Positions 22,592 to 32,080 of a DNA stretch of 64,000 nucleotides are shown piece after piece. Every line of letters begins with the position of its first letter. Position 1 is the stretch's first letter. A program made the translations under genes and the position numbers. Origin of the DNA: Rhodanobacteraceae bacterium ZG21-1 (GTDB lineage: Bacteria; Pseudomonadota; Gammaproteobacteria; Xanthomonadales; Rhodanobacteraceae); contig JAJEJU010000022.1 in NCBI GenBank assembly GCA_021390615.1, forward strand, positions 62,001 to 126,000. Reading direction: 5' to 3'. The notes beneath the pieces are model-generated. The model was not told the DNA's origin. It was given only the letters and a program-made list of their open reading frames with translations, and did no database searches.

Positions 22592-22924
22592 ATGTCTCAG
22601 AATCACAGTCTCTACACTCTCACGATAGCGGCGACGGCCGCGATCATTGCGCAGACGTTCGTCGACTTCACGGGCGCGCCCGCCGTTGCCGCCGGCAATA
22701 CGGCCGGCGTCTCTCGCACGTCCGCCAACATCGGCGATCTCTTCCCTGTCGATCGTCTCGGCAGCGCCGTCGTCACGGCCGGTGCGGCCATCGCAGAAGG
22801 CCAACGCCTGGAAGTCGGCGCCAATGGATTGGCAGTGCCGCACGCCAGTGGCGTCGTGGTTGCCGTGGCACTCGAAACGGCTGCCGTCGGCGCGACGTTC
22901 GAAGTCGATCTGATTCCGAACTGA
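22592..22924 (+). CDS. Capsid decoration protein (DUF2190-like)
   Basis: A 110-residue beta-rich protein with the DUF2190 pattern (FVDFTGAPAVAAGNTAGVSR, then AIAEGQRLEVGANGLAVPHA and VAVALETAAVGATFEVDLI). It lies between protease and capsid. Such proteins form trimeric spikes on the capsid. It ends 58 bases before the capsid gene. Confidence 0.75.
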   Translation: MSQNHSLYTLTIAATAAIIAQTFVDFTGAPAVAAGNTAGVSRTSANIGDLFPVDRLGSAVVTAGAAIAEGQRLEVGANGLAVPHASGVVVAVALETAAVGATFEVDLIPN

Positions 22925-22982
22925 CAGCGTCGTTTCCTGATTTTCCACTGTCGGCGCTTGCCGCACCTATCGAGGTCATTCC

Positions 22983-23948
22983 ATGACTACTGCAGCACAG
23001 CTTTCTCCCGGTCAGGCGCGCATCGTCGACCCGGTTCTGTCTCAGCACGCACGCGGCTACATCCAGCAAGAGCTGGTGGCGCGTAGCCTGTTCCCCTTCG
23101 CGCCGGTCCAAGCCTATGCCGGCCAGGTGATCCAGTTCGACAAGTCGAGCTTTCGTATGGTGAATACGGCGCGCGCACCTGGCGCGGTGACGAAGCGCCT
23201 TCGCTTCGGCTATGCCGGCGAGAAATACTCGATCGGATCGAATGCACTGGAAGCCGACGTGCCGCGCGAAATCATGCGCGATGCGTCGGTCGTTCCCGGC
23301 ATCGATCTGGCATCGCGAGCGGTGAACACTGTGCTGCGGGTGATGAATCTGGAACATGAAGTGAAGTGCGCGAATATCGCACGCGACCCGACGCAGTACG
23401 GTGTAAACAACAAGTTTGCCTTGACCGGCGCAAACACCTGGTGGAACTCGACCTCCACGCCGACGAGCGATATCAACACTGCCCGAGAGGCCGTCCGTAG
23501 CAACATCGGCGTGTATCCGAATACCGTCCTGTTGCCTCCGTCCGTCATGTCGGCCCTGCAGGAAAATCCGGCGATTCTGGATCGCACCAAATACACCAGT
23601 CGCGATTCGATCACGACCGACCTTCTTGCCAATCTCTGGCAGGTAAAAAACGTCCTCGTCGGCCAGGCCGTGGTAGCGGATCCGGTGACCGATCAGTTCG
23701 GCGACGTTTGGGGCAATGACATCATCGTGGCTTATGTCGCGCCGAGTGGCGGCGGTGATGCCAGCGCGAACGCTGAAGAGCCGAGCTTTGCCTATACCTA
23801 TCTGATCGACGGCATGCCCATGGTCGAACAGCCCTATTGGGATCCGCCGACCAAGAGCTGGGTTTATGGCGTTTCGTTCGATTACCAGCCGGTGCTTTCC
23901 GGCATGAACGCGGCTGCCTTGATCCAGGGCGCCGGCGCGAAGGACTGA
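22983..23948 (+). CDS. Major capsid protein
   Basis: A 321-residue protein placed after protease and decoration protein. HK97-like features include an N-terminal extended segment, a long helix region (AVNTVLRVMNLEHEVKCANI) and a late P-domain pattern (YPNTVLLPPSVMSALQENPA). It differs from Mu gpT by my recollection and looks closer to capsids of B3- or Burkholderia-type transposable siphoviruses. Its strong position and length support the call. Confidence 0.82.
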   Translation: MTTAAQLSPGQARIVDPVLSQHARGYIQQELVARSLFPFAPVQAYAGQVIQFDKSSFRMVNTARAPGAVTKRLRFGYAGEKYSIGSNALEADVPREIMRDASVVPGIDLASRAVNTVLRVMNLEHEVKCANIARDPTQYGVNNKFALTGANTWWNSTSTPTSDINTAREAVRSNIGVYPNTVLLPPSVMSALQENPAILDRTKYTSRDSITTDLLANLWQVKNVLVGQAVVADPVTDQFGDVWGNDIIVAYVAPSGGGDASANAEEPSFAYTYLIDGMPMVEQPYWDPPTKSWVYGVSFDYQPVLSGMNAAALIQGAGAKD

Positions 23949-24027
23949 TCGCACCGATCGCGTCCGCTTTGTCGCGATGCGCGCTTCGGCGCGCATCGTT
24001 TTACCGAATCCCGCAGAGGTGCAAACC

Positions 24028-24405
24028 ATGAAATTCGTGACGCAGGGCTATATCAATCGGGTCAAGCCGAGCAACGTCATCGAGGCCGACGAGAACGACC
24101 CGCTCGTCGCGCGACTGATCAAAGCCAAGTTCCTGACGCGCGCGCCGGATGATGCGACGGTCACGGCGGATCTCGGTCAGTCTGCCGCTGCCGCGAAAAG
24201 CAGTCCGTCCAAGCGCAGTTCGAAGGTGTCGAATTCGGGCAGCGCCGAGGATGATGCTGCGGCGGCCGCGCAAGCAGCTGCTGATGCGGCCGCGGAAGCC
24301 GCTGCGGCAGCCCAGGTCGAAGCCGAAGCCGAGGCGAAGGCAGCCGCAGCGGCGAAGGCCGAGGCTGCCGCCAAGGCGGCCGCAGCGGCTGCCAAGCGCA
24401 AGTAG
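24028..24405 (+). CDS. Small head protein with Ala-rich tail (Mu gp35 position)
   Basis: A 125-residue protein from ATG 24028. Residues 1-45 are ordered (MKFVTQGYINRVKPSNVIEA, then DPLVARLIKAKFL). From about residue 70 the sequence is nearly all Ala, Glu and Lys and should form one long helix or coil. The low-complexity half is coded by GCG/GCC/GCA-rich DNA prone to length change. Lies between capsid and head-completion genes; precise role unknown. Confidence 0.6.
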   Translation: MKFVTQGYINRVKPSNVIEADENDPLVARLIKAKFLTRAPDDATVTADLGQSAAAAKSSPSKRSSKVSNSGSAEDDAAAAAQAAADAAAEAAAAAQVEAEAEAKAAAAAKAEAAAKAAAAAAKRK

Positions 24406-24410
24406 TCGCC

Positions 24411-24920
24411 ATGTATGTGACGCCGCTGCAGCTCGCCGAAAATCCGGGCGCCCTCGAATTGTCGCAGGTCGCCTCGGACGACAATGCGCCGACCGTCGAC
24501 GCTGCTTTGATGGACGCCGTGCTGCGCGGCGCAGACACCACCGCGTGGCCGGACGACCAGGTCGCCGCTGCGCAGGATGCCCTGGCGCGCATCAACGATG
24601 CGATCACGGATGCCAATGCGCTGATCGATGGGTTTCTCGCCAGGCGCGGCTATACGCTGCCGCTGAATCCACTCCCGCCGATCGTGTCGAGCTGGGCGCG
24701 TGCGATCACTCGCTACAAGCTGCACCGCAACCGCATCAGCGATCCGAAAACCGATCCGATCGCGCGTGACTACCAAGACGCGATGAAGTTTCTGCAGCTC
24801 ACGGCGAACGGCCAGTTTTCGTTAGGCATCGGCGACACCGTGACTGAGCAAGGCGCCGGCGACGTGCAGACGATTTTCAAGCCGAACCGCCGGCCTGGTC
24901 CCTGGGATATCTACGAATGA
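24411..24920 (+). CDS. Head completion protein (DUF1320, Mu gp36-like)
   Basis: A 169-residue helical protein of the DUF1320 type (AAAQDALARINDAITDANAL, DGFLARRGYTLPL, IARDYQDAMKFLQL, GQFSLGIG). These proteins act as head-tail connector components. It overlaps the gp37-like gene by ATGA. Confidence 0.82.
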   Translation: MYVTPLQLAENPGALELSQVASDDNAPTVDAALMDAVLRGADTTAWPDDQVAAAQDALARINDAITDANALIDGFLARRGYTLPLNPLPPIVSSWARAITRYKLHRNRISDPKTDPIARDYQDAMKFLQLTANGQFSLGIGDTVTEQGAGDVQTIFKPNRRPGPWDIYE

Positions 24921-25390
24921 GCTTCGCGCCTTTCGACATAGACCTGGTCGTGGCACAGCTGCAACAAGTCGTGCGGGCTGGCACCCTGAAGTCGGTCGGC
25001 AAGACAGCTGATTTCGCGACGATCAAGAAGCTGGCCGATTTTCCGGCGCCGTGTGCCTACGTGGTGATCGCCCGCGAGAAGGCGAAGCCCAACGCGAGCA
25101 CGACGGGCGCACAGCAGGATGTAAGCAGCCAGCATGTCATCGCGACCTTCGGCGTGATCATCGCTGTACGCGACTACCGCGCCATCGAGCGCGGCGGCCA
25201 GGTCACCGATCAATTGAACAGCGTGCTCGGCGCTGTACGAGGCGCGCTGATCGGTTGGGTGCCGAAGCTTCTCGGCGCCCGACCTGTTCAGTTCGTTGAA
25301 GGCAACACCAACGACTACGACCAGGCCACCGTGCTCTGGTCCGAGGTCTATTCGATCCAGCACACCATCAGCCAGAGGAACATCCCGTGA
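24917..25390 (+). CDS. gp37-family head-tail protein
   Basis: A 157-residue protein with the Mu gp37 pattern: PFDIDLVVAQLQQVVRAG, PAPCAYVVIAREKA, ATFGVIIAVRDYR and LIGWVPKLLGARPVQFVEG. This family is thought to act as tail terminator or connector. It overlaps both neighbours by four bases. Confidence 0.8.
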   Translation: MSFAPFDIDLVVAQLQQVVRAGTLKSVGKTADFATIKKLADFPAPCAYVVIAREKAKPNASTTGAQQDVSSQHVIATFGVIIAVRDYRAIERGGQVTDQLNSVLGAVRGALIGWVPKLLGARPVQFVEGNTNDYDQATVLWSEVYSIQHTISQRNIP

Positions 25391-25716
25391 AAATCACTCT
25401 CAAGAAACCGCACACCCACAACGGCAAGACGTATCCGGCCGGCACCGACATCGAAGTGTCCCTGCTCGATGCGATCTGGCTCAAAGGCGAGGACGTGATC
25501 GAACAGGGCTTCGATGCGCTCAAAGCCGAAGTGAAGAAGCTGACGGACAAGGCCGATGTCAGCGCCCACGATGCGGCCCTGAAGGATGCGCAGGCCAAGC
25601 AGGCCGCCAACACCGCGGCGACCGCTGTCGCGGAGCCTGCGGCCACACCGGCTGCCGCTCAGCCGCAGACGTCGCCGGCCAGCCCGGCGAGCGGCAGCAC
25701 GCAGACCAGCAACTGA
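25387..25716 (+). CDS. Small phage protein with disordered tail
   Basis: A 109-residue protein. Residues 1-58 have a compact beta pattern (KITLKKPHTHNGKTYPAGTD, LLDAIWLKGEDVIEQG) like small proteins found between gp37 and tail genes in several phages. The rest is Ala/Pro/Thr-rich and likely disordered. Starts ATGA-coupled to gp37. Function unknown. Confidence 0.6.
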   Translation: MKITLKKPHTHNGKTYPAGTDIEVSLLDAIWLKGEDVIEQGFDALKAEVKKLTDKADVSAHDAALKDAQAKQAANTAATAVAEPAATPAAAQPQTSPASPASGSTQTSN

Positions 25717-25765
25717 CGCACCCGCGTCCATTACTCGCGGCGTTGCCGCCCCAGGAGTTCATGCC

Positions 25766-26548
25766 ATGAGCAACACCCCCCAGCTGTTTTCGTTCCAAGG
25801 CAAGGTGCTGATCGCCTCGCGGCTGCCGACTGGCAAGCCGGGGCCGGCGGCCTGGGTCGGCAACGCCTCGCAGTGCCAGGTCAAGCTGTCGACCACCACC
25901 GACGACTCGCAGGAGTCCTATTCGGGGCAGCGCCTGCAGATCGGCCGCATGATCAAAAGCCTGAAGTGCGATGTGAGCCTCACGCTTACCGAATGGTCGC
26001 CCACGTCGATTGCTCTCGGCCTGTACGGTCAGCAGGCCATCGTGCCGGCCGGCACCGTGACGGGCGAGCCGCTGCCGACTGTGCAGACAGGCGACCTGGT
26101 GAAGCTCGCTTACGGCGGCGTGACCAATCTCGCGCTGACCGACAGCTCGGCCACGCCGAAGCCCGTCACCGCGTCCAATTATTCGTTGCCGCAGTCCGTC
26201 GTCGCGTCCGGCAACAATGGCATCATTTCGTTCGACGATCTCGACACCACCTATACGCAGCCGCTCCAGGCCGCGTACAGCTATTCGGGTTCGGTCAATG
26301 TGGCGATGTTCAGCGCGCAGGCACCGGAACGCTATCTGATCCTCGACGGCGTCGACACCGAAACGGGCAATTCGGTGACCGTGCGGCTCTATCGGCTGCG
26401 CCTGGATCCGACGAGCCAGCTGGATCTGATCAATGACGGCTATGGCTCGTTCCCGCTGTCCGGCTCCGCCCTGTATGACGCACTCAATGCTGCTGATGCG
26501 TCGCTGGGTGGCTTCGGTCGCATCGAGCGCGGCGGGAGCACCAGCTAA
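25766..26548 (+). CDS. Major tail tube protein
   Basis: A 260-residue beta-rich protein (SQCQVKLSTTTDDSQESYSG, LKCDVSLTLTEWSPTSIALG, YSYSGSVNVAMFSAQAPERY) with the pattern of siphovirus tube proteins. CCAGGAG precedes ATG 25766, which is chosen over the long upstream frame. No sheath gene lies beside it, which supports a non-contractile tail. Its stop overlaps the chaperone start. Confidence 0.75.
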   Translation: MSNTPQLFSFQGKVLIASRLPTGKPGPAAWVGNASQCQVKLSTTTDDSQESYSGQRLQIGRMIKSLKCDVSLTLTEWSPTSIALGLYGQQAIVPAGTVTGEPLPTVQTGDLVKLAYGGVTNLALTDSSATPKPVTASNYSLPQSVVASGNNGIISFDDLDTTYTQPLQAAYSYSGSVNVAMFSAQAPERYLILDGVDTETGNSVTVRLYRLRLDPTSQLDLINDGYGSFPLSGSALYDALNAADASLGGFGRIERGGSTS

Positions 26549-27021
26549 TGGCTAAGCGCCTCGAACCGCAGAACACGCGGAACGCCGAGGGCGAAGAAGA
26601 TCTGGCGATCCTGCACCCGGATCGCCAGATCGTCGTCGCCGGAACCGCAATCACCGTTCGCGAATTCCGCTTCGCCGAGTCGCTGCGGATCCGTCATTTG
26701 ACCGCGCCGATCATCCAATCGCTTTATGAGGCGTTCAAGCTGCGCGAAAACCTGAATTACGATCAGGTCGTCGACGTGCTCGCTCAGCATGCGCCGCTCG
26801 TGACTGAGCTGATCGCCGTTGCCGCCGATCGGGATCCAGCGTGGGTGCGTGCGTTGCATCCGGCCGACGGTGACGAACTCATGCTGCTCTGGTGGGTCGT
26901 GAACAAGGATTTTTTCGTGAAGGCCGCCAGTCGGCGTTTGGGCGTCAACGTCAAGGAAAGCCAGTCCGCTGGGCAGACTTCGAACTCGCCCTCGTCGAAT
27001 ACGGCGGCCCCGAGCAACTAG
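26548..27021 (+). CDS. Tail assembly chaperone (lambda gpG-like, short form)
   Basis: A 157-residue protein between tube and tape measure. It has a beta N-terminus (QIVVAGTAITVREFRFAESL) and helical middle (LTAPIIQSLYEAFKLRENLN; VDVLAQHAPLVTELIAV). The last 20 residues after a likely frameshift site are Ser/Thr/Asn-rich. A -1 shift at 26910-26916 would join it to the overlapping frame ending at 27167. The short form should be in excess, as in lambda G/GT. Confidence 0.75.
   Translation: MAKRLEPQNTRNAEGEEDLAILHPDRQIVVAGTAITVREFRFAESLRIRHLTAPIIQSLYEAFKLRENLNYDQVVDVLAQHAPLVTELIAVAADRDPAWVRALHPADGDELMLLWWVVNKDFFVKAASRRLGVNVKESQSAGQTSNSPSSNTAAPSN
26910..26916 (+). other. Probable programmed -1 frameshift site (T TTT TTC)
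   Basis: In the frame of the chaperone gene the codons are GAT-TTT-TTC, giving the X-XXY-YYZ heptamer T-TTT-TTC. Slipping back one base moves translation into the frame open to 27167. Position between tube and tape-measure genes is where lambda-like phages carry such a site. Confidence 0.7.
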
Positions 27022-27167
27022 GGTGCTACACCCTGCGACAGCTGACGCTGCTCTATGAGGCCGTCGGCCGTCGCGATCGGCGTGCACGCGCCGAACGTAT
27101 CGAAGATATCCGCGCAGGCATGTGGGGCAAAGATCTCGATGCGTGGCTATCGCAACTGAGGAAATGA
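26916..27167 (+). CDS. Frameshift extension of the tail assembly chaperone (GT-like)
   Basis: This frame adds 83 residues after position 123 of the short chaperone, giving about 206 residues. The extension has GKPVRWADFELALVEYGGPE, LRQLTLLYEAVGRRDRRARA and IRAGMWGKDLDAWLSQL, well-formed helices unlike random sequence. No ribosome site of its own is seen. The T-part normally binds the tape measure. Confidence 0.7.
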   Translation, partial: REGRQSAFGRQRQGKPVRWADFELALVEYGGPEQLGCYTLRQLTLLYEAVGRRDRRARAERIEDIRAGMWGKDLDAWLSQLRK

Positions 27168-27168
27168 T

Positions 27169-30100
27169 GTGTCCACCGGCAGCCCGTCCGATCTGAATAT
27201 CGCGCTCAACATCAACGCGAACACCGCGCAGGGTGCGGTGGAAGTGCGCAAGTTGAGCGGCAGCCTGCAGGAAGCTGGCGAGACGGCAAAGGCGGCTGGT
27301 GCATCGCTGGGTGATGTGGGGGATCAGCTGGGATCCATCCTGGCTGTCATGCAGCAGAGTGCTGACACACTCCAAAGCATGGACCAGCGCCTGCAGGCTC
27401 TGGTCACTTCCGCAAGCGCGGTTACATCCTCGAATGCGGATCTAGCACAGTCTGCACAAAGCGCCGCCTCTGCCATCACTGACGAAGGGGAAAGTGCAGA
27501 GCAAGCGGCGCAGCGCATTCGCGCGATGGTGGCAGCATCCGTCGACCAGGTGCGAGCCCAAGAGTCCTCGGCGGCGCTGGGGGCGTCGGCGGCTGCAGCT
27601 ATCGGTCAGCAGGGAGCGGCGGCCGAGAAGCTGGCAGCATCCATTGCGCGTCAGAACGCGCAGATGGCCGCATCCAGCCGCTCAGCAGCAGCGACCACGG
27701 CAAGTATCAATGCGCAAAAAGCCTCTTTCGCGGGGCTTGCTGCTGAAATCGATCCGTCAATCCGCAAGCTTGAGCAGCTCGATCAACTCGAAGCACGCTT
27801 GAACAGCGCGCGATCGGCTGGCGCGGTTGGTGTTGAGGATTACGCCCGCTTTTCTGCTGAGCTAGATCGGCAGCGAGCCGCACTAGAGAGAACCGCCGAA
27901 GGGGCAACGCATCTTGGCATGGCATCGTCCGGTGCAGCGCGTGAAGTAGGTGTGCTTGTTGGTGAGCTGGCGCGCGGTAACACCGCGAGACTAGAAGGCA
28001 GCCTGGTCACGCTCACGAATCGCATGGGCCTACTGCCCGTGCTGTTCAGCGGCGCAGGCGCAGCAATAGCGGCAACGGCTGCCATTCTCGGCGGATTTGC
28101 CGCCGGTGCGATCGTGGGCGCTCGGGAGGAGGAGGCGCTAAACAAAGCCATCATCGGCACCGGCAACTATGCCGGCGTCTCGATCGGCCAGGTCCGCGTC
28201 ATGGCAACCGAGATCGGTAACTCGTCGACGCAGACGGCCAAACTGCGCGATGCGCTAGAGCTGCTGGTCGCCTCGGGCCAGGTCACCGGCTCGCGTCTGC
28301 AGGAAGCAGCGCAAGGTGCGCAAGACCTGGCGGAAATCAGCGGAGAGAGTATCGAAAAGACCACCGCCGAATTTGCCAAGCTGCAAAGCGACCCGGTCAA
28401 CGCGATTCGTCAACTGGATGAGCAGTACCATTTCCTGACGCTGGCCGAGTATGAAAACATCAAGGCCCTGCAGGCACAGGGCGATGCGGACTCGGCAGCA
28501 GCGATCGCGCAGACATCGCTATCGCAGGCCGTGCACCAGCGCGCCCTGGAGGTCGAGGCCAGCGCCGGCCTGATGGAGAAGGCTTGGAACGAAGTCCGCG
28601 AGACGGCAGCGGCTGCGTGGGACGCGATGAAAAGCGTTGGCCGCACCACCACGAATACGGATGATCTCAACGAAGCAACGACCAAGCTGCAACGGATCAG
28701 GGATCGGATGCCGTCGACCAAGAGTCTGTCTGATCAACAGATGCTTCAGGCCGCGTTCGACCCGAGCGACCCGAATCACAACTATCTCGCCGATGAGGCG
28801 GGAAATATCCAGCAGCTGATCGCGCAGAAGAATTCGTCACAGGCCGGCGCTCAGTTTGAACAGTGGGTGGCGCAGACCCAGGGCGAGAATCAGCAGATCC
28901 AGGCGCAGGCCAAGCGCGCCAGCGACACGATGGACAAATATCTGCAGTCGGCGAAGGCCGACAAGGACAAGGCGGCCGAGATCGCCCAGGTCAAGGAAGC
29001 GACGCAGAAACTCATCCAGGCCGACCCGGGCGGCAAGACCGGCTATGAAGCCGATCAGAAAACTGCGATCGCCGCGATCGAGAAGAAGTTTAAGGCACCG
29101 TCCGCTGCGCCGGTCGATCGCGCGGAGCTGTCGGCCGCTACCGAGGCTGCACGGCAGCAGCTGCAGCTGTACGCCGATGCATTCTCCAACACCGAAAAGC
29201 AGCTTGAGGCTGCGCGCAAGGCCGGCACCGTCTCGGATCAAGCGTACTGGGCCGCTCAGCGGCAGAACATCGACAGCTACGAACAGAAGCAAGTCGCGAC
29301 GCTGGAGCAGGAAAAAGCCTCAGTGTCGACGCATGCGACCACGGCCGCCGAGCGCATTCGCGTCGACCAGCAGGTCGCCGGCATCGAATCGCAGATCCAG
29401 AAAGCGCAGGCGGACGCTGCGAGCCGTCGCGCTGTGCTGGCCGACCAGGAGCACCAGGACGACCAGCGGCGCCTGGCGGACGCGCAGAAGGTCCAGGAGG
29501 CGTATCTCAATGCCACCGGTCACGCCGGTGATGCGGCCAGCATGCGTGCGCAGCAGCAATGGAAGCCTCTACTGGATAAGGCGAAGCTCAACGGCGACAC
29601 CGGCACGGTGCAGAAAATCCAGGTCGTGATCGACGACGAGACAGCCAAAGCTCAGCTGGCAGCGCTCAAGCAAGAGATCGACGACATCACCGGCGACGAG
29701 CAGCGCCAGCAGCAGGACATCCAGGCGCGCCTGCAGGCCGGCCTGATGACGCAGGTCGACGCGCAGCAGCAGCTCGTGGCGCTGCATCAGCAAACCTATA
29801 GCGCGCTCGGGCAGCTGGTACCGAAGGCACAGGCGCTGGGCGAGGCTACCAAGGATCCGGCGATCGTTCGGAGCGTTGCACAGCTGACCAGTCAGTATCA
29901 GACGCTGGGTAATGAGGTTGACCAGATCACGGCGCAGGTTCAAAACACGTTCCAAGGCGCGTTTGATAACGTGCTGGACGGGCTCGGCACGAAGATCACG
30001 AACGTCAAGCAGCTGTTTCAGACGCTGCTACTCGATCTCGCCCAGGGCATCCAGAAGATTACGTCGGAGAACCTGGCGCAGGCGCTGACGACCAAGCTGG

Positions 30101-30906
30101 GCGGCGTCACAAGCTGGCTGTCGCAGCTGCTCGGCGGGTCCGGCTCGACGGTCGCCCAGGGCGCGGCATCCGCGTCCGGCGGACTTGGCAGCTCGGCGAC
30201 GGGCAGCGCCACCACCGCGACCGCAATCGGCGCCGCCGGCTCGACGGCTGCGACCGCGATCGGCACTGCATCAACCGCTATGGCGACCGCTATCGTGGAT
30301 GCCGGCGCCACGGCGGCCAGCGCGATCGCCGCCGCAGCCGGCGGCAACGCCGGCAGCGTCAGCAGCTTGGGTTCGCTGTTCGACGGCAGCGGCACAGCAT
30401 CGGGTGACGATGGCGCATTCGGCAGCACGCCGTCGAATGCCAGCAGCTCGTTATGGGGCAGCATCATTTCAGGGATTGCCAGCGTCTTTAGCAGCAGTGG
30501 CTATGACACCGGCGGCTATACCGGCGATAGTCCGACGCATGCCGTCGCAGGCGTCGTGCATGGCCGTGAGCATGTGACGCGCGCTGCTGTCGTAGCGCAG
30601 CCAGGCGCCCGCTCGTTCCTCGACGATTTCAACGCGCACGGCATGGCCGCGCTGCAGCGTCATGTGCCTGGCTACTACGACGGCGGTTATGTACCGGCGC
30701 CGGTCAATGTCTCGGCGATGCCGCGCTTTCAAACGTCCAACGCAAGTCCGGCCGTGAATAGCGCTGGCTCGATTGCGTTGCATGTCATCAACGTCCCGCA
30801 TCAATCGATGGTCGCGGACTATCTCAACACCAACGAGGGGCACGAACACGTGCTGAATATCATCGACAACAACCCGCGCCGGATCTCGCGCGCGATCGGG
30901 AAGTAG
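27169..30906 (+). CDS. Tail tape measure protein
   Basis: A 1245-residue protein, by far the longest phage gene. It is mostly helical and Ala/Gln-rich, with long coiled coils at about 20-230 and 560-930, a hydrophobic block at about 283-320 (LLPVLFSGAGAAIAATAAIL) that may enter the host membrane, a Ser/Gly/Ala low-complexity zone at about 985-1090, and a C-terminal domain (YDTGGYTGDSPTHAVAGVVH) common in tape measures. GTG 27169 follows GAGGAA. At the usual rule of about 1.5 angstroms per residue, the tail would be near 185 nm (rough inference). Confidence 0.92.
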   Translation: MSTGSPSDLNIALNINANTAQGAVEVRKLSGSLQEAGETAKAAGASLGDVGDQLGSILAVMQQSADTLQSMDQRLQALVTSASAVTSSNADLAQSAQSAASAITDEGESAEQAAQRIRAMVAASVDQVRAQESSAALGASAAAAIGQQGAAAEKLAASIARQNAQMAASSRSAAATTASINAQKASFAGLAAEIDPSIRKLEQLDQLEARLNSARSAGAVGVEDYARFSAELDRQRAALERTAEGATHLGMASSGAAREVGVLVGELARGNTARLEGSLVTLTNRMGLLPVLFSGAGAAIAATAAILGGFAAGAIVGAREEEALNKAIIGTGNYAGVSIGQVRVMATEIGNSSTQTAKLRDALELLVASGQVTGSRLQEAAQGAQDLAEISGESIEKTTAEFAKLQSDPVNAIRQLDEQYHFLTLAEYENIKALQAQGDADSAAAIAQTSLSQAVHQRALEVEASAGLMEKAWNEVRETAAAAWDAMKSVGRTTTNTDDLNEATTKLQRIRDRMPSTKSLSDQQMLQAAFDPSDPNHNYLADEAGNIQQLIAQKNSSQAGAQFEQWVAQTQGENQQIQAQAKRASDTMDKYLQSAKADKDKAAEIAQVKEATQKLIQADPGGKTGYEADQKTAIAAIEKKFKAPSAAPVDRAELSAATEAARQQLQLYADAFSNTEKQLEAARKAGTVSDQAYWAAQRQNIDSYEQKQVATLEQEKASVSTHATTAAERIRVDQQVAGIESQIQKAQADAASRRAVLADQEHQDDQRRLADAQKVQEAYLNATGHAGDAASMRAQQQWKPLLDKAKLNGDTGTVQKIQVVIDDETAKAQLAALKQEIDDITGDEQRQQQDIQARLQAGLMTQVDAQQQLVALHQQTYSALGQLVPKAQALGEATKDPAIVRSVAQLTSQYQTLGNEVDQITAQVQNTFQGAFDNVLDGLGTKITNVKQLFQTLLLDLAQGIQKITSENLAQALTTKLGGVTSWLSQLLGGSGSTVAQGAASASGGLGSSATGSATTATAIGAAGSTAATAIGTASTAMATAIVDAGATAASAIAAAAGGNAGSVSSLGSLFDGSGTASGDDGAFGSTPSNASSSLWGSIISGIASVFSSSGYDTGGYTGDSPTHAVAGVVHGREHVTRAAVVAQPGARSFLDDFNAHGMAALQRHVPGYYDGGYVPAPVNVSAMPRFQTSNASPAVNSAGSIALHVINVPHQSMVADYLNTNEGHEHVLNIIDNNPRRISRAIGK

Positions 30907-30910
30907 CCGC

Positions 30911-32080
30911 ATGCCATTCCTGACGGGCTTCGTCGACAACACCGGCAGCGAGGGCTATGCGCACTGGCAGATGCTGGACACGATCCGCCGCTTTGCCGGC
31001 GGCTATGGCACGCACGCCGCGCCCACGTTTGCCGGCACCGGCACAGGCGCGCTGAGCGCCATCGACACGCATCCGGCCAGTGTCTCGGAGACCTGGACGA
31101 TTGCCTGCACCAACGCAGGCACGCCAGGCGCCGAAATCTGGTCCGTAACCGGAAGCGTCAGCGGCGCCAAAGCGAACGCGACGACAGGCGTCGCATACGA
31201 CAATGGCCTGGTGGCCTTCCAGGTGGTCGCTGGCGCGACGCCCTTTGCCGTGGGCGATCAGTTTAGTCTCCGCGTCACGCAAGGCGCGCTGAGCGCGATC
31301 GGGCGCGCCTGGACGGTCTTGCGCTATGTGAACCCGATCGACATCACGCAGAACCGCGAGCTGATTCTGCAGGGCAGCGGCCTGTCAGGCACCGAGCAGA
31401 TTTTTATCGGCCTGCGTGCGTACCAGTCGACCACTGCCGATTACTACAATCTGAGCGTGGCCGGGTTTACCGGCTATGTTCCCGCCAACGCCTTCACCGC
31501 ACAGCCGGGCTATTTCGAAAGCGGCGTGCCGGCCCATAACCTGCGCGTTGACTACTGGCTGGCCGTCAACGGCCAGCGACTCATCCTTGCGATGAAAGTC
31601 GGCACGCCGGTCTATGAATCGGCCTATGCCGGAAAATTTCTTCCGTATGGGACGCCAGGCCAATACCCCTATCCGCTGGTCGCGGGCGGCATGCTAGTCG
31701 GCGTGCCGGCGACACGTTTCAGCGATCCTACGCATAGCGATTACATCAAAGGCAATCGTCAAAATCTCGGCATGCTATTCGTCGACGGCGCATGGCATAA
31801 CCCGGAAAGCTGGCCCTGGGATAACGGCGTGCTCGCGGGCGTAGACCCGACCAACATCACCACGCCCCAGCTGCGCGACACCGGGGGCAATTACCCCTTG
31901 TTGCCGGCCATTCTCACGGATGGTGCAAACGTCTATGGCGAGCTGGACGGCGTCTATTACATCAGCGGCTTCAACAACGTGGTGGAGTCGACGCTCTCGA
32001 TCAATGGCACGCCTCACGTCGTGATTCAGGACGTAGGCCGCACCAGCTTCACAGACTATTACGCCATGAGGCTCGACTGA
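30911..32080 (+). CDS. Distal tail protein
   Basis: A 389-residue beta-rich protein starting MPFLTGFVDNTGSEGYAHWQ. The next gene product starts in a related way (MPFITGSANSLSDVLTGIQN), so the two may be paralogous tail parts. It contains Gly/Thr-rich repeats in residues 40-130. It fits the position between tape measure and hub in B3-like phages. No enzyme motif is seen. Confidence 0.65.
   Translation: MPFLTGFVDNTGSEGYAHWQMLDTIRRFAGGYGTHAAPTFAGTGTGALSAIDTHPASVSETWTIACTNAGTPGAEIWSVTGSVSGAKANATTGVAYDNGLVAFQVVAGATPFAVGDQFSLRVTQGALSAIGRAWTVLRYVNPIDITQNRELILQGSGLSGTEQIFIGLRAYQSTTADYYNLSVAGFTGYVPANAFTAQPGYFESGVPAHNLRVDYWLAVNGQRLILAMKVGTPVYESAYAGKFLPYGTPGQYPYPLVAGGMLVGVPATRFSDPTHSDYIKGNRQNLGMLFVDGAWHNPESWPWDNGVLAGVDPTNITTPQLRDTGGNYPLLPAILTDGANVYGELDGVYYISGFNNVVESTLSINGTPHVVIQDVGRTSFTDYYAMRLD

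Noticed and set aside
27030-27050. A third activator dyad (TGCGACAGCTGACG)
   Set aside because: Only the first half matches, it lies inside coding sequence, and no promoter features follow.
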